Assembly: GCF_018860665.1 (NCBI RefSeq)
Contig: NZ_JAHKPK010000025.1
Coordinates: 100,279-164,278, forward strand
Source: Pacificibacter marinus
Lineage (GTDB): Bacteria > Pseudomonadota > Alphaproteobacteria > Rhodobacterales > Rhodobacteraceae
Direction of reading: 5' to 3'
DNA length: 64,000 nt
Part shown: piece by piece, positions 53,455 through 62,836 of the stretch
Layout: each line of letters opens with the position of its first letter
Numbering within the stretch: the stretch's first letter is position 1
The notes under the pieces: model-generated
Seen by the model: only the letters and a program-made list of their open reading frames with translations
What the model was told of the DNA's origin: nothing
Databases searched by the model: none
Translations under genes and position numbers: made by a program

Positions 53455-54405
53455 TTAACCAGTGGAGCACCCGCTGACAACAGGTTTGCCTAAAAATTCT
53501 CCGATGCGCTTAATTTCCCATCTTAGCGTAAGGCCTGAGTTTTGAAACACTTTTCTTCGCACCTCTTCGCCAAGGCTTTCCAAATCATGCGCAGTGGCAT
53601 CACCTGTATTGATCATAAAGTTAGAATGCATCGGGCTCATTTGTGCGCCACCGATGGAAAAACCACGTAGTCCCGCATCATCGATGACCTTCCATGCCTT
53701 CAAATCATGCACATCATCCGCCTGCCCTGTTGAGGAAAATCCAGCGGGGTTGCGAAAGGTCGATCCCGCAGAACGATCTTTGGTGGGCTGCGTCTCGTCG
53801 CGCTTTTTGAGCTGGGCCTGCATCCGCGCCTCAAGCTCGGTTGCATCGCCATTGCCAGCTTTAAATGTCGCTTCGATCAAAACCCAACCCTCTGGCAAGG
53901 TTGAGCCACGATATTCGAAATTCAAATCATCGGCGGTGAGCGTGACGATCTCGCCCCTGCGCGTGACCGCTTTCGCCGAGACAAAATGATCCGCCACATA
54001 AGATCCGTAACACCCCGCATTCATGCGTACAGCGCCACCGATAGCCCCTGGAATAGTACGCAAAAACGTCAAATCCAGCCCCTGTGCAGCCGCCTTGCGC
54101 GCCACATGGGCATCCAAGGCAGCCACGCCAGCCGTGACCAGATTGCCGTCAAAAGAAATGTCGTTAAACCCTCGTCCCATGCGGATCACCACAGCTCGGA
54201 TGCCCCCATCGCGCACGATCAAGTTCGACCCGACCCCCATGGGAAAGACATCAATAGTTTGATCCAGATTCTTAAGGAACGTTTGCAGATCATCGACATC
54301 CGCAGGCTGAAACAAAGCATCCGCTGGTCCGCCCACACGCAACCATGTCAAATCAGCCAAAGGACGGTTTTCAGTCAAAGTGCCACGCACATCAGGGAGA
54401 TTCAT
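53455..54405 (-). CDS. murB: UDP-N-acetylenolpyruvoylglucosamine reductase MurB
   Basis: 316 residues. The FAD-binding part (about 15-200) has [39 protein letters not shown] and [19 protein letters not shown]; the C-terminal domain has [19 protein letters not shown] and the catalytic region MHSNFMIN. MurB reduces the enolpyruvyl group to form UDP-MurNAc with NADPH. It is a type II-like short MurB, as in other alphaproteobacteria. Downstream the ddl slot is degraded. Confidence 0.96.
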   Translation of the reverse strand: MNLPDVRGTLTENRPLADLTWLRVGGPADALFQPADVDDLQTFLKNLDQTIDVFPMGVGSNLIVRDGGIRAVVIRMGRGFNDISFDGNLVTAGVAALDAHVARKAAAQGLDLTFLRTIPGAIGGAVRMNAGCYGSYVADHFVSAKAVTRRGEIVTLTADDLNFEYRGSTLPEGWVLIEATFKAGNGDATELEARMQAQLKKRDETQPTKDRSAGSTFRNPAGFSSTGQADDVHDLKAWKVIDDAGLRGFSIGGAQMSPMHSNFMINTGDATAHDLESLGEEVRRKVFQNSGLTLRWEIKRIGEFLGKPVVSGCSTG

Positions 54406-54453
54406 AAAAACGCCTTATCGTTAAGGCCCGATGAAGTCAGGCCCTTGCCAGTA

Positions 54454-54705
54454 TTAGATTTGGGTAAGCTTTGCCTTGATCCAGCGCGCCAAATACCGCA
54501 ATGGCCACCGCAAAACAGACGCCCCCGCAGCAAGAACGACCAGCCCAACCCATGGGCCGTTTTCATAGGTGACAAAGCCCAAGATGGGAACCCCAACGGC
54601 GATCAAAGCATAAGCTGCACGCCAATGGGATGTGCGAGACGGCAGCATGGCGATGACATTCGCCACGATCGCCCAAAGGCAAGCAAGAATAAGGGATAGC
54701 GTCAT
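54454..54705 (-). CDS. DUF2484 small membrane protein, first copy
   Basis: 83 residues from ATG 54705 behind AGAGG; a GTG two codons upstream is possible. LILACLWAIVANVIAMLPS, a SHWRAAY turn, IAVGVPILGFVTYENGPWVGLVVLAAGASVLRW and a basic end match DUF2484, which is encoded between murC and murB in most Rhodobacterales. Three membrane segments. The position suggests a cell-wall or division role, but none is proven. Confidence 0.85.
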   Translation of the reverse strand: MTLSLILACLWAIVANVIAMLPSRTSHWRAAYALIAVGVPILGFVTYENGPWVGLVVLAAGASVLRWPLRYLARWIKAKLTQI

Positions 54706-54717
54706 AAGCACCTCTGT

Positions 54718-54963
54718 TCAGGTCCGAGTGATCCAACGTTTCAAGCCCAAGACAAGAGCTATCAACGGCTTGCGAAACATAGACACAGCAGCAAAAATAC
54801 AAACAACAACCGGCAGCGCGCCATAATCGCGCCCCAGCCATATCAAAAGTATGGGCAAGACGAGCAAAAGTCCTGCCCCAGGCAGAATCTGATACCTAAT
54901 TGGTAACGGTGAAAGCCCCATGGTGGCAAGCGCCCAAATGCACATCGCGGTGATTGAGGTCAA
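54718..54963 (-). CDS. DUF2484 small membrane protein, second diverged copy
   Basis: 81 residues from a TTG at 54963; ATG at 54945 is the alternative. Three membrane segments with the same spacing as the neighbouring DUF2484 copy (CIWALATMGLSPLPIRYQ, LLLVLPILLIWLGRDYGALPVVV, FRKPLIAL...RWI). Similarity is low but order, length and topology agree, so it is a diverged tandem duplicate. It lies 12 bp upstream of the first copy and 54 bp after murC. Confidence 0.65.
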   Translation of the reverse strand: MTSITAMCIWALATMGLSPLPIRYQILPGAGLLLVLPILLIWLGRDYGALPVVVCIFAAVSMFRKPLIALVLGLKRWITRT

Positions 54964-55017
54964 TGGATTGCCCCAAAGGCGTCACAATGGCGCTCAACAA
55001 ACCACATGAACATCACC

Positions 55018-56421
55018 CTAGTTCTTGGCAAGGCGTTCAGCCAGACCGTAAGCCCAAGTCGAAATCGTACCCGCGCCAAGGCAAACAACCATATCGCCGT
55101 CGCGGGCTTGTTCGCGCACCAGACGTTCCAAGTCTTCCTCAGAGGTCACAGCGCGAGCATGACGGTGCCCGTGACGGATCAGCCCTGCGACCAAATCGTC
55201 ACGGCCAGCGCCCTCAATCGGGTCTTCACCGGCCGAGAAAATATCCGCGATACCAACCACATCAGCCTCGTTGAAACAGGTGCAGAAATCCTCGAACAGC
55301 GAATGCAACCGACTAAAGCGGTGCGGTTGATGCACTGCAATCACGCGACCTTCAGTGGCTTGACGCGCGGCTTTGAGAACGGCTGCAATTTCCACAGGAT
55401 GGTGACCATAGTCATCAATAATGGTCACGCCTCCCACTTCGCCCACACGGGTAAAGCGGCGATTCACGCCGCCAAAGTTTGCCAAGGCTTCGCGGATTTC
55501 ATCTGGCTTCATCCCCAAATGACGCGCCACAGCCACAGCCGCCAAAGCGTTGGACACGTTGTGATCGCCTGGCATCGGTAGACTACAATCCTTGATCACG
55601 ATGTCATCTTGTTGCAGCGCTATATCGAAATGCGCCACGCCTTTTTTATAGGTCAGGTGGATCGCACGCACATCGGCTTGGGCGTTAAAGCCAAAGGTCA
55701 CAACGCGGCGGTCGGTGATTTTGCCCACCAGTGTTTGCACTTCGGGGTGATCGGTACAGCACACGGCCAGACCGTAAAACGGAATGTTGGACACGAAATC
55801 CAAAAAGCCTTGGCGCAGCGTATCGAAATCGCCCCAATGTTCCATGTGCTCAGGATCGATATTGGTGACAATCGCGATGGTTGCAGGCAGACGGTTGAAC
55901 GTGCCGTCACTCTCGTCCGCCTCGACAACCATCCAATCACTGGCCCCAACACGCGCATTAGACCCATAGGCATGAATGATGCCGCCGTTGATCACCGTGG
56001 GGTCGATGCCGCCTTGATCCAAAAGCGCTGCTACCATCGTTGTTGTGGTGGTTTTGCCATGGGTGCCAGCGACGGCGATATTGGATTTCAGCCGCATCAA
56101 TTCGGCCAGCATTTCAGCGCGGCGCACAACAGGCAAGCCCGTCAGACGCGCTGTGTCCAATTCAGGATTGCCCGGTTTGATCGCGGATGAAATCACCACG
56201 ACAGCCGCGCCCTCTAGGTTCTCGGCCTTTTGACCGACAAAGACTTTCGCCCCCAGCTCTTCCAAGCGTTTGGTAATCTTCGAACCCTTCAGATCAGAAC
56301 CCTGCACCGTATACCCATGATCCAAAAGAACCTCTGCGATCCCCGACATGCCGATACCGCCGATGCCAACAAAGTGAATGGGCCCCATTTCCGTGGGCAG
56401 CTTGGTTGCGGATGCGTTCAT
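55018..56421 (-). CDS. murC: UDP-N-acetylmuramate--L-alanine ligase MurC
   Basis: 467 residues from ATG 56421 behind AGAGAG. The N-terminal Rossmann domain has [16 protein letters not shown], the ATP loop is [13 protein letters not shown], and ESDGTF and [10 protein letters not shown] mark the central and C-terminal domains. It adds L-Ala to UDP-MurNAc, the first residue of the stem peptide. It follows murG by 52 bp in the dcw order. Confidence 0.97.
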   Translation of the reverse strand: MNASATKLPTEMGPIHFVGIGGIGMSGIAEVLLDHGYTVQGSDLKGSKITKRLEELGAKVFVGQKAENLEGAAVVVISSAIKPGNPELDTARLTGLPVVRRAEMLAELMRLKSNIAVAGTHGKTTTTTMVAALLDQGGIDPTVINGGIIHAYGSNARVGASDWMVVEADESDGTFNRLPATIAIVTNIDPEHMEHWGDFDTLRQGFLDFVSNIPFYGLAVCCTDHPEVQTLVGKITDRRVVTFGFNAQADVRAIHLTYKKGVAHFDIALQQDDIVIKDCSLPMPGDHNVSNALAAVAVARHLGMKPDEIREALANFGGVNRRFTRVGEVGGVTIIDDYGHHPVEIAAVLKAARQATEGRVIAVHQPHRFSRLHSLFEDFCTCFNEADVVGIADIFSAGEDPIEGAGRDDLVAGLIRHGHRHARAVTSEEDLERLVREQARDGDMVVCLGAGTISTWAYGLAERLAKN

Positions 56422-56473
56422 GTCGTATCTCTCTTCTATCTCGGTGCGGCCTTGTTGGGTGTGGCCGACAAAA

Positions 56474-57565
56474 TTACTGGGCAAGCCGTGTTACAAGCTC
56501 TGCCAATTCATATGCCGCCTCTGGTTTGCCGACTGACAAAGCCGCCTGGCTCATGGTGGCTGCGCCTTCGGCATTGTCGAAAACCAAAGCGATTTGCGCG
56601 GCCAAACTTGCAGGCGTCAATTGGCTTTCAGGAATCATAATCGCAGCCCCAGCTTCGACCAGCCCACGCGCATTGGCAGTCTGATGGTCGCCCGTGGCGG
56701 CGGCAAACGGGATCAAAATAGAGGGGCGCCCAATCACGGAAATATCCGCAACAGTCGAAGCCCCAGAGCGCGCGATCACAAGCTGCGCTTCGGCCATACG
56801 ATTGGGCACATCATCAAAAAAGGGTCTGATATCCGCAGACATACCGTGCTGCATATAATGCTGCTCGACCCGTTCCACGTCTTCGGGGCGCGCTTGTTGG
56901 CTGACCCGCAGATGTTTGCGAATATGTTCGGGCAGGTTCGTGATTGCTTCTGGCACCACGTCTGACGTGATCCGCGCGCCTTGAGAGCCTCCCAGAACCA
57001 AGATTTCCATCGGGTAATCTCCGGGCGGAATATATGACGCGCCAGCACGTTCTAAAACAGCACCACGCACAGGGTTTCCCACATGCACGCCTTGCGACCC
57101 TTCGGGCAAATCCGTTGGCCAAACGCCGCAAGCAACCTGTGCAACCTTGGGGGCGAACACAGTGTTCACACGTCCCAAAACGCCGTTTTGTTCGTGGATC
57201 ATCCGCGGCAATTTCATCAAAGTCGCCGCCGCCACAGACGGAATAGCCGGATAGCCACCAAAGCCAATCACCACATTGGGGCGGTCTTTGCGAAACTTGA
57301 CCATAGCGCCCAGAACGCCGCCTGCGATTTTGAACGGCACGCCAAGCTTGGCCAAGATCCCGCCGCGCGCGAAGGTGCCTGAGGTCAGAACCTCGATCTC
57401 GACAGCCTCGGGAAAGCCGCCAGCATAGCGCGCGCCGCGCGGATCGGTCGTCAGCTTCACACGCCAGCCTTGGGCCAGCAGAACTTCGGCCAAAGATTGC
57501 GCCGGAAACATATGCCCGCCTGTGCCGCCAGCAGCGATCACGACAAGTGGAGAATAGCCAGACAT
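56474..57565 (-). CDS. murG: Lipid II synthase MurG
   Basis: 363 residues from ATG 57565 behind AAAGGGA. The glycine loop [15 protein letters not shown], the second loop [21 protein letters not shown] and the RSGAST...[10 protein letters not shown] region are the GT28 hallmarks. MurG transfers GlcNAc to lipid I on the inner membrane face. Its position between ftsW and murC is conserved. Confidence 0.97.
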   Translation of the reverse strand: MSGYSPLVVIAAGGTGGHMFPAQSLAEVLLAQGWRVKLTTDPRGARYAGGFPEAVEIEVLTSGTFARGGILAKLGVPFKIAGGVLGAMVKFRKDRPNVVIGFGGYPAIPSVAAATLMKLPRMIHEQNGVLGRVNTVFAPKVAQVACGVWPTDLPEGSQGVHVGNPVRGAVLERAGASYIPPGDYPMEILVLGGSQGARITSDVVPEAITNLPEHIRKHLRVSQQARPEDVERVEQHYMQHGMSADIRPFFDDVPNRMAEAQLVIARSGASTVADISVIGRPSILIPFAAATGDHQTANARGLVEAGAAIMIPESQLTPASLAAQIALVFDNAEGAATMSQAALSVGKPEAAYELAELVTRLAQ

Positions 57566-57589
57566 AGAGTTCCCTTTCAAAGCGTCACC

Positions 57590-58756
57590 TTAGCGCCCAC
57601 GGCGGATCAACAAATCGCCGATCTCACCTTGGGGGCGCGTGCGGGTAAACGCCAAAAGCGCGCCAAGGGCAATACCAGATGCGATCACGGATGACCCTCC
57701 ATAGGACACAAACGGCAAGGTCATGCCCTTGGCAGGCAAAAGCCGCACCGCCACACCCATATTGATAAAGGCTTGTACCCCAAAGGCGCAGGCCAACCCT
57801 GTGCCTGCAAGACGGATAAAAGGATCGCGTTCACGCAGCAAACGCCACAAAGACCGCACGGTGATCGTGGCGTATAGGGCGATAATGACAATCACCAAAA
57901 TCGTCCCGTATTCTTCAGCGGCCACAGCGATGATGAAATCAGTATGCGCATCAGGCAAAGACCATTTCACAGTCCCCTCGCCCACGCCAACGCCGAAAAA
58001 ACCACCCTCGCGGATCGCGTTTGTGGCATAACCGATTTGGGTGGTCGGATCGATATCAGGATTTAAAAACCCATCAATACGCCGCGCAAAGTGCTCTGAC
58101 CCATTGTAAGCAAAAGTGCCGCCGAACACGACCAATGCGGCCAAACCAATCAGTAGAAACAAAGGCGCGCCGCCAACGAAATACATGACACCCCAGCTGA
58201 ACAGCACCAAACAGGCCTGCCCGAAATCAGGCTGCAAGGCCAGCATCATCACTATGACTACGGTCAGCATAAAGGAATACAAGCGCCCGGGTGGGCCACC
58301 AATCTCTAACGCTGCGGCGATCAACCAAGCCGAGGTGATCACAAACGCAGGTTTCAAAAATTCGGACGGCTGCACAGAGGCAAACCCGAACGAATACCAA
58401 CGCATAGCGCCTTTGCCAAAATCAGTGCCGAAAAACGGCAACAAAGCCAAGGCGATGAACGCCCCGACAAAGCCCACAACCGCGAAACGCCGCACCTTGT
58501 GCGGGTCCATCATGGTCACGAATATCATGGTGCTCAGCGCAATAAATCCAAAGAAAACTTGGCGTTGCACAAAATAAAAATAAGGAAGGTTGTTTTTCTC
58601 AGCCAAAGGCGGAGAGGCTGCCAAACCCAGTAAAATGCCGATACCAAACAACATAAAGACGCAAGATAGCGTCCATTTGTCGATCGTGCGCCACCAACGT
58701 GGAAGAACCGGCTCCCCTTCCCGTACGGGAATGGAACCATACACCATTTCTGTCAT
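57590..58756 (-). CDS. ftsW: Peptidoglycan glycosyltransferase FtsW
   Basis: 388 residues, ten membrane segments, SEDS family. FGKGAMRWYSFGFASVQPSEFLKPAFV holds the essential motif region, and the catalytic aspartate-type loop HTDFIIAVAAEEYG and PFVSYGGSS are intact. It polymerises septal glycan chains from lipid II with FtsI. The start at 58756 has GAGGC upstream. The next gene upstream, on the opposite strand, is a lactate dehydrogenase instead of murD directly. Confidence 0.96.
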   Translation of the reverse strand: MTEMVYGSIPVREGEPVLPRWWRTIDKWTLSCVFMLFGIGILLGLAASPPLAEKNNLPYFYFVQRQVFFGFIALSTMIFVTMMDPHKVRRFAVVGFVGAFIALALLPFFGTDFGKGAMRWYSFGFASVQPSEFLKPAFVITSAWLIAAALEIGGPPGRLYSFMLTVVIVMMLALQPDFGQACLVLFSWGVMYFVGGAPLFLLIGLAALVVFGGTFAYNGSEHFARRIDGFLNPDIDPTTQIGYATNAIREGGFFGVGVGEGTVKWSLPDAHTDFIIAVAAEEYGTILVIVIIALYATITVRSLWRLLRERDPFIRLAGTGLACAFGVQAFINMGVAVRLLPAKGMTLPFVSYGGSSVIASGIALGALLAFTRTRPQGEIGDLLIRRGR

Positions 58757-59010
58757 GGGATGCCTATGCCTCTACTGCCTTTGCCCGCTTTTGCGGATCT
58801 ATAGGACCAACCTAGCGGGCTTTGGCGTGTTTTGCTACAATAGATTGCATCTTGCCTTTTTTGCGGGCGATGTTCAGCCGATAGCCCCGTTACAGTCAAG
58901 ATCAGCGCCCTGCATCCCCTTGATCCGTGTCATTGCTCATAGGGCACGACATAATAAAGATTGGTGCGACACATCACATCCATAGGGACAATCGGTATGA
59001 GGCAATCACT

Positions 59011-59943
59011 ATGAAAATAGGCATCATCGGCGCAGGCATGGTCGGCTCGGCCGCAGGCTATGCCATCGCATTGAAAGGCACGGCCAGCGATATTATTTTT
59101 GTTGACCAAAACCCTGATCTTGCCCGCGCTCAGGCCCAAGACATCGCCCATGCCGTGCCGTTTTCATCCGCCACGCGGGTCTCGGCTGGCGATCACGCAG
59201 CCCTGCATGGTGCCGATGTGATCATCTTGGCCGCAGGCGTCGGGCAGAAACCCGGCGAAAGCCGACTTGATCTGTTGTCGCGCAACGCCGATGTGTTTCG
59301 ATCTATATTGTCGGACCTCAGCCCTATCGCGCCGCAGACCATTTTGCTGATCGCATCCAATCCCGTCGACATCATGACCCAGATCGCCACGCGCTTGAGC
59401 GGCCTTCCCGCCTCGCGAGTGATCGGGTCAGGCACCATTTTAGACAGCGCACGGTTTCGCCACCTGCTTGGCCTGCACCTTGGGATCGCGGCCCGTTCTG
59501 TGCATTCATATGTGCTGGGGGAACATGGCGACAGCGAAGTTCTGGCGTGGAGCTCGGCCCGCGTTGGCGCCTTGCCCCTTGCTGATTTTGCCGCCCAGCG
59601 TGGCGTGCCTTTGACTGATGATATCAAACGCCAGATCGACGACGGCGTGCGCGGTGCGGCTGAGACCATCATCAAAGGCAAAGGCGCCACATGGTATGGG
59701 ATCGGCGCAGGACTGGAACGCATCGTGCGCGCGATTGCCACCGACGAACAAGCGGTACTGTCCGTATCTTGCGTCACGCCGCAGATCGAAGGGGTTGATG
59801 ATATCGCCCTATCGATCCCGCGTATCGTCGGCGCGCGCGGCGCAGACACGGAAGTGTTCCCCGCGTTGAACAGCGCCGAACACAGCGCACTTGCGGCGTC
59901 AGCGCGCAAGCTCAAAGACACCTACGCAGCGCTGAAACTCTAA
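59011..59943 (+). CDS. ldh: L-lactate dehydrogenase (LDH/MDH superfamily)
   Basis: 310 residues from ATG 59011. The nucleotide loop is IGIIGAGMVGSAAG with acidic D32 for NAD. The substrate-specificity residue is Q79 in AGVGQKPGESRL (Q in lactate, R in malate dehydrogenases), the flanking R85 is kept, and the catalytic histidine is H172 in LGEHGDSEV. That favours L-lactate. It lies on the plus strand inside the minus-strand murein cluster, between ftsW and murD, converging with murD at 4 bp. The likely role is lactate/pyruvate conversion. Confidence 0.88.
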   Translation: MKIGIIGAGMVGSAAGYAIALKGTASDIIFVDQNPDLARAQAQDIAHAVPFSSATRVSAGDHAALHGADVIILAAGVGQKPGESRLDLLSRNADVFRSILSDLSPIAPQTILLIASNPVDIMTQIATRLSGLPASRVIGSGTILDSARFRHLLGLHLGIAARSVHSYVLGEHGDSEVLAWSSARVGALPLADFAAQRGVPLTDDIKRQIDDGVRGAAETIIKGKGATWYGIGAGLERIVRAIATDEQAVLSVSCVTPQIEGVDDIALSIPRIVGARGADTEVFPALNSAEHSALAASARKLKDTYAALKL

Positions 59944-59947
59944 GCCT

Positions 59948-61345
59948 TTACATCAGCGCATCAACCTGCGCGATGAAATCGTCACCGCGTTTCTCGAAAT
60001 TTGGATATTGATCAAAAGACGCCGCCGCAGGCGCCAGCAAAACCGTGTCCCCCACTTGTGCCTCAGCTGCTGCGCGGGCCACGGCAACCTCCATCGTGTC
60101 GCACAGCTCGTAAGGTGTGTCGCCCAACTGCAGCGCGAACTCTTTGGCGGAAAACCCGATCAAATACGCCTTAGCCACGGCGCCCAAATGCGCGGACAGC
60201 TCAGCGATACCACCATCTTTGCCCATTCCGCCTGCAATCCAGCGGATCGATTTGAACGCTTGCAAGGCCTTGGCCGCGGCATCGACATTTGTGGCTTTGG
60301 AATCATTCACAAAACGCACACCATCCTTTTCGCCCACCAGTTGCGATCGATGCGGCAGACCTTTGAAACTGTTCAAGGCTTCCGCGATCAATTTCGGCGA
60401 AGTGCCAATCGCGCGGCAAGCGGCATAGGCCGCGCAGGCGTTTTGATGGTTGTGCGCGCCGGGGAGCCCCGCGATCTCGCGCAGATCAACTGATCCCGCC
60501 TGACGGCCTTTGCGCCACTCGCTCAAGAACCCTTTGTGCGCGTAGATATTCCAGCCCGCACCTTTGAGCTTTTGGCCGCTGGAAATACGGATCAAACGCC
60601 CGTCAGCAAAGCTATCGACCAGTTGATTGGCCATATATTGCCCCTCGACCTCATCCACGCCGATGATGGCGCGGTCTGGTCCGCCTTCTGCAAACAAGCG
60701 CCGCTTGGCGGCGAAATAGCCGCCCATACCGCCGTGACGATCCAAATGATCGGGGGAAAGGTTTGTAAAGACAGCAATATCAGGCGTCATCGATCGCGCC
60801 AAATCTGTCTGGTAGCTTGAGAGCTCAAGCACGATCACTTCGCCGTCTTCCGGCTCGTCCAGATCCAGCACGCCGCGACCGATATTGCCCGCCAATTGCG
60901 CGGGCGTGCCAGTGGCAGTGAGAATATGATGGATCAGCGCCGATGTGGTGGATTTGCCGTTCGATCCAGTCACCGCGATGATGCGCGGCGGGGTGTCGTG
61001 GTCCATCCAATCGCCAGATCCAAACGAGCGGAAAAACACGCCGATGTCATTGTCCACTGGCACGCCCGCCGCCCATGCTGCTTGGGTGATTTTATTGGGC
61101 TCTGGATAGAGATGCGGAATTCCGGGCGACACAATGAGGGCGGCGATGCCATCAAAGGCCTCGTGCTTGCTCAAATCGCGCAGGGTATAGCCCTCGGCCT
61201 CAGCAGCCTCGCGCGCCTCGACACTGTCGTCCCAACAAATGGGTTCCGCCCCGCCCGCGACCAAAGCGCGTGCCGTGGCCATGCCAGACCGCCCAAGCCC
61301 CAAAACAGCTACATTCTGTCCGTCATATCCATAGACTGGAATCAT
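59948..61345 (-). CDS. murD: UDP-N-acetylmuramoyl-L-alanine--D-glutamate ligase MurD
   Basis: 465 residues from ATG 61345; a GTG at 61369 is less suited. The N-terminal domain has [17 protein letters not shown], the ATP loop is [24 protein letters not shown] and [11 protein letters not shown] are central, and FVNDSKATN and AGGMGKDGG lie in the C-terminal domain. It adds D-Glu to the stem peptide. mraY lies 244 bp upstream, after a terminator, and murD then needs its own promoter. Confidence 0.97.
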   Translation of the reverse strand: MIPVYGYDGQNVAVLGLGRSGMATARALVAGGAEPICWDDSVEAREAAEAEGYTLRDLSKHEAFDGIAALIVSPGIPHLYPEPNKITQAAWAAGVPVDNDIGVFFRSFGSGDWMDHDTPPRIIAVTGSNGKSTTSALIHHILTATGTPAQLAGNIGRGVLDLDEPEDGEVIVLELSSYQTDLARSMTPDIAVFTNLSPDHLDRHGGMGGYFAAKRRLFAEGGPDRAIIGVDEVEGQYMANQLVDSFADGRLIRISSGQKLKGAGWNIYAHKGFLSEWRKGRQAGSVDLREIAGLPGAHNHQNACAAYAACRAIGTSPKLIAEALNSFKGLPHRSQLVGEKDGVRFVNDSKATNVDAAAKALQAFKSIRWIAGGMGKDGGIAELSAHLGAVAKAYLIGFSAKEFALQLGDTPYELCDTMEVAVARAAAEAQVGDTVLLAPAAASFDQYPNFEKRGDDFIAQVDALM

Positions 61346-61532
61346 TGTATCACCCGCAAATTCTTTCACCGCATCATCGACGGTATGGGCGCAAATGGAA
61401 AGAGCACATCATTTGATTTCACTGCGCATCGTTAGGGCCAAGCGCGACCTTCAATTTGCTGCGAACAAATCATCGACAAGATCAACCTTGGGAGACGCAT
61501 CATTGCGTTTTTTAAAAAGCCTTTAAAAGAAA

Positions 61533-61557
61533 AGCCCTCACCCAATGGGTGAAGGCT
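61533..61557 (-). terminator. Terminator after mraY
   Basis: 11-bp stem with one mismatch (61533-61543 with 61547-61557), 3-nt loop, followed on the minus strand by TTTTCTTTT, 33 nt after the mraY stop. It splits the murein cluster into two units. Confidence 0.8.
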
Positions 61558-61589
61558 CTCATAACTTTGCGACAAAGAAAAGCGACGGC

Positions 61590-62672
61590 TTATCTAAGTT
61601 TCAGCGTCGCCAATCCGATCAAAGCCAGCACCAAAGAGATGATCCAAAAGCGGATCACGATGGTGGATTCGGCCCAGCCTTTTTTCTCGTAGTGGTGGTG
61701 GATCGGCGCCATCAGGAACACGCGTTTTCCGGTGCGTTTGAAGTACAGGACTTGGATGATCACAGACAGGGCTTCGACCACGAACAAGCCGCCGACGATG
61801 GCCAAAACGATCTCGTGTTTGGTGGCCACAGCGATGGCCCCCAAAGCGCCGCCAAGGGCCAAAGACCCTGTATCCCCCATGAACACAGCGGCGGGCGGGG
61901 CGTTGTACCACAAAAACCCAAGGCCGCCGCCGATCAGTGCTGAGGTAAAGATCAAAATCTCACCGGTGCCAGGCACATAATGCAGGCCAAGGTATTCGGT
62001 GTAATCCACACGGCCCACGACATAGGCGATCACGCCCAAAGTGCCAGCAGCGATCATCACCGGCATAATGGCCAGACCGTCCAAACCATCGGTAAGGTTC
62101 ACCGCATTGGCAGAGCCCACGATCACGATCACAGCGAAAGGCACAAAGGCAAAGGACATATTGATCAACACATCTTTAAACACAGGCAAAGCCAACTGGT
62201 TGGTCAAGGCTTCGGGGTGCAACCAAGACGCCCAGATGCCAGCAATGACTGCGATCACAAGACCAAGGATCAGGCGAATTTTGGACGACACCCCTTTGGT
62301 ATTGGCCTTAGAGACCTTGGCGAAATCATCTGCAAAGCCAATCGCGCCATAGGCAAAGGTCACGAACAGCACCAGCCAAACATAGCCGTTATCAAGTCGC
62401 GCCCAAAGCAAGGTAGAGGTCAGCAAAGCGGTCAAAATCAACAGCCCGCCCATGGTCGGCGTCCCCGCTTTGGCGAAATGGCTTTCAGGGCCATCATCGC
62501 GAATGGGCTGACCTTTGCCTTGGCGGCGACGCAGCATATCGATCAAAGGGCGGCCAAAGATGAAGCCGAAAATCAAAGCGGTGAAAAACGCCCCGCCTGC
62601 CCGCATGGTGATATAGCGAAACAAGTTAAAGAAATCACCGCCATCTGACAGTTCGGCCAACCAATATAACAT
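61590..62672 (-). CDS. mraY: Phospho-N-acetylmuramoyl-pentapeptide transferase MraY
   Basis: 360 residues, ten membrane segments, same length as E. coli MraY. The DD-type motif [21 protein letters not shown] and the histidine-rich loop [13 protein letters not shown], all essential for catalysis, are intact. It moves the UDP-MurNAc-peptide to undecaprenyl phosphate, giving lipid I. Its normal substrate is a pentapeptide with D-Ala-D-Ala, which MurF would add. The murF gene normally found just upstream is reduced to a relic here. Confidence 0.97.
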   Translation of the reverse strand: MLYWLAELSDGGDFFNLFRYITMRAGGAFFTALIFGFIFGRPLIDMLRRRQGKGQPIRDDGPESHFAKAGTPTMGGLLILTALLTSTLLWARLDNGYVWLVLFVTFAYGAIGFADDFAKVSKANTKGVSSKIRLILGLVIAVIAGIWASWLHPEALTNQLALPVFKDVLINMSFAFVPFAVIVIVGSANAVNLTDGLDGLAIMPVMIAAGTLGVIAYVVGRVDYTEYLGLHYVPGTGEILIFTSALIGGGLGFLWYNAPPAAVFMGDTGSLALGGALGAIAVATKHEIVLAIVGGLFVVEALSVIIQVLYFKRTGKRVFLMAPIHHHYEKKGWAESTIVIRFWIISLVLALIGLATLKLR

Positions 62673-62701
62673 CTACTTTTTATCCCTAAAGTTTGGCCTG
62701 C

Positions 62702-62836
62702 CTAGATCAGCTTGGCCGCGTAGTATTTGATGAGCGGATGCCCCAAGTTTCGGATGCCGTCAACCACTGGCTGACATTTGTTCTTTTTGACTCTTCGATC
62801 AAATAATGTCCCCGAAAAAGCCCAAAACGAGGTCAC
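62702..62836 (-). pseudogene. murF: Likely relic of murF (tripeptide:D-Ala-D-Ala ligase gene)
   Basis: A 44-codon frame starting at a GTG that overlaps the murE stop by GTGA and ending 30 bp before mraY, exactly the slot of murF. The first five residues (VTSFW) may be the murF start. The second half RVKKNKCQPVVDGIRNLGHP resembles the MurF C-terminus (VKxSKxSxVVDAIRKLGHP pattern). All catalytic sequence (about 420 residues) between them is absent. It is too short to act. A chance frame cannot be excluded, but position, both junctions and C-terminal match agree. Confidence 0.45.

Noticed and set aside
59193-59921. 242-codon frame antisense to ldh
   Set aside because: ldh shows all catalytic residues; the antisense frame is Arg/Ser/Pro-rich with no motif.
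59011-59943. Vancomycin-type (VanH-like) D-lactate dehydrogenase serving a D-Ala-D-Lac wall
   Set aside because: The protein belongs to the L-lactate/malate superfamily, not the D-2-hydroxyacid family, and no VanA-like ligase is in the window.
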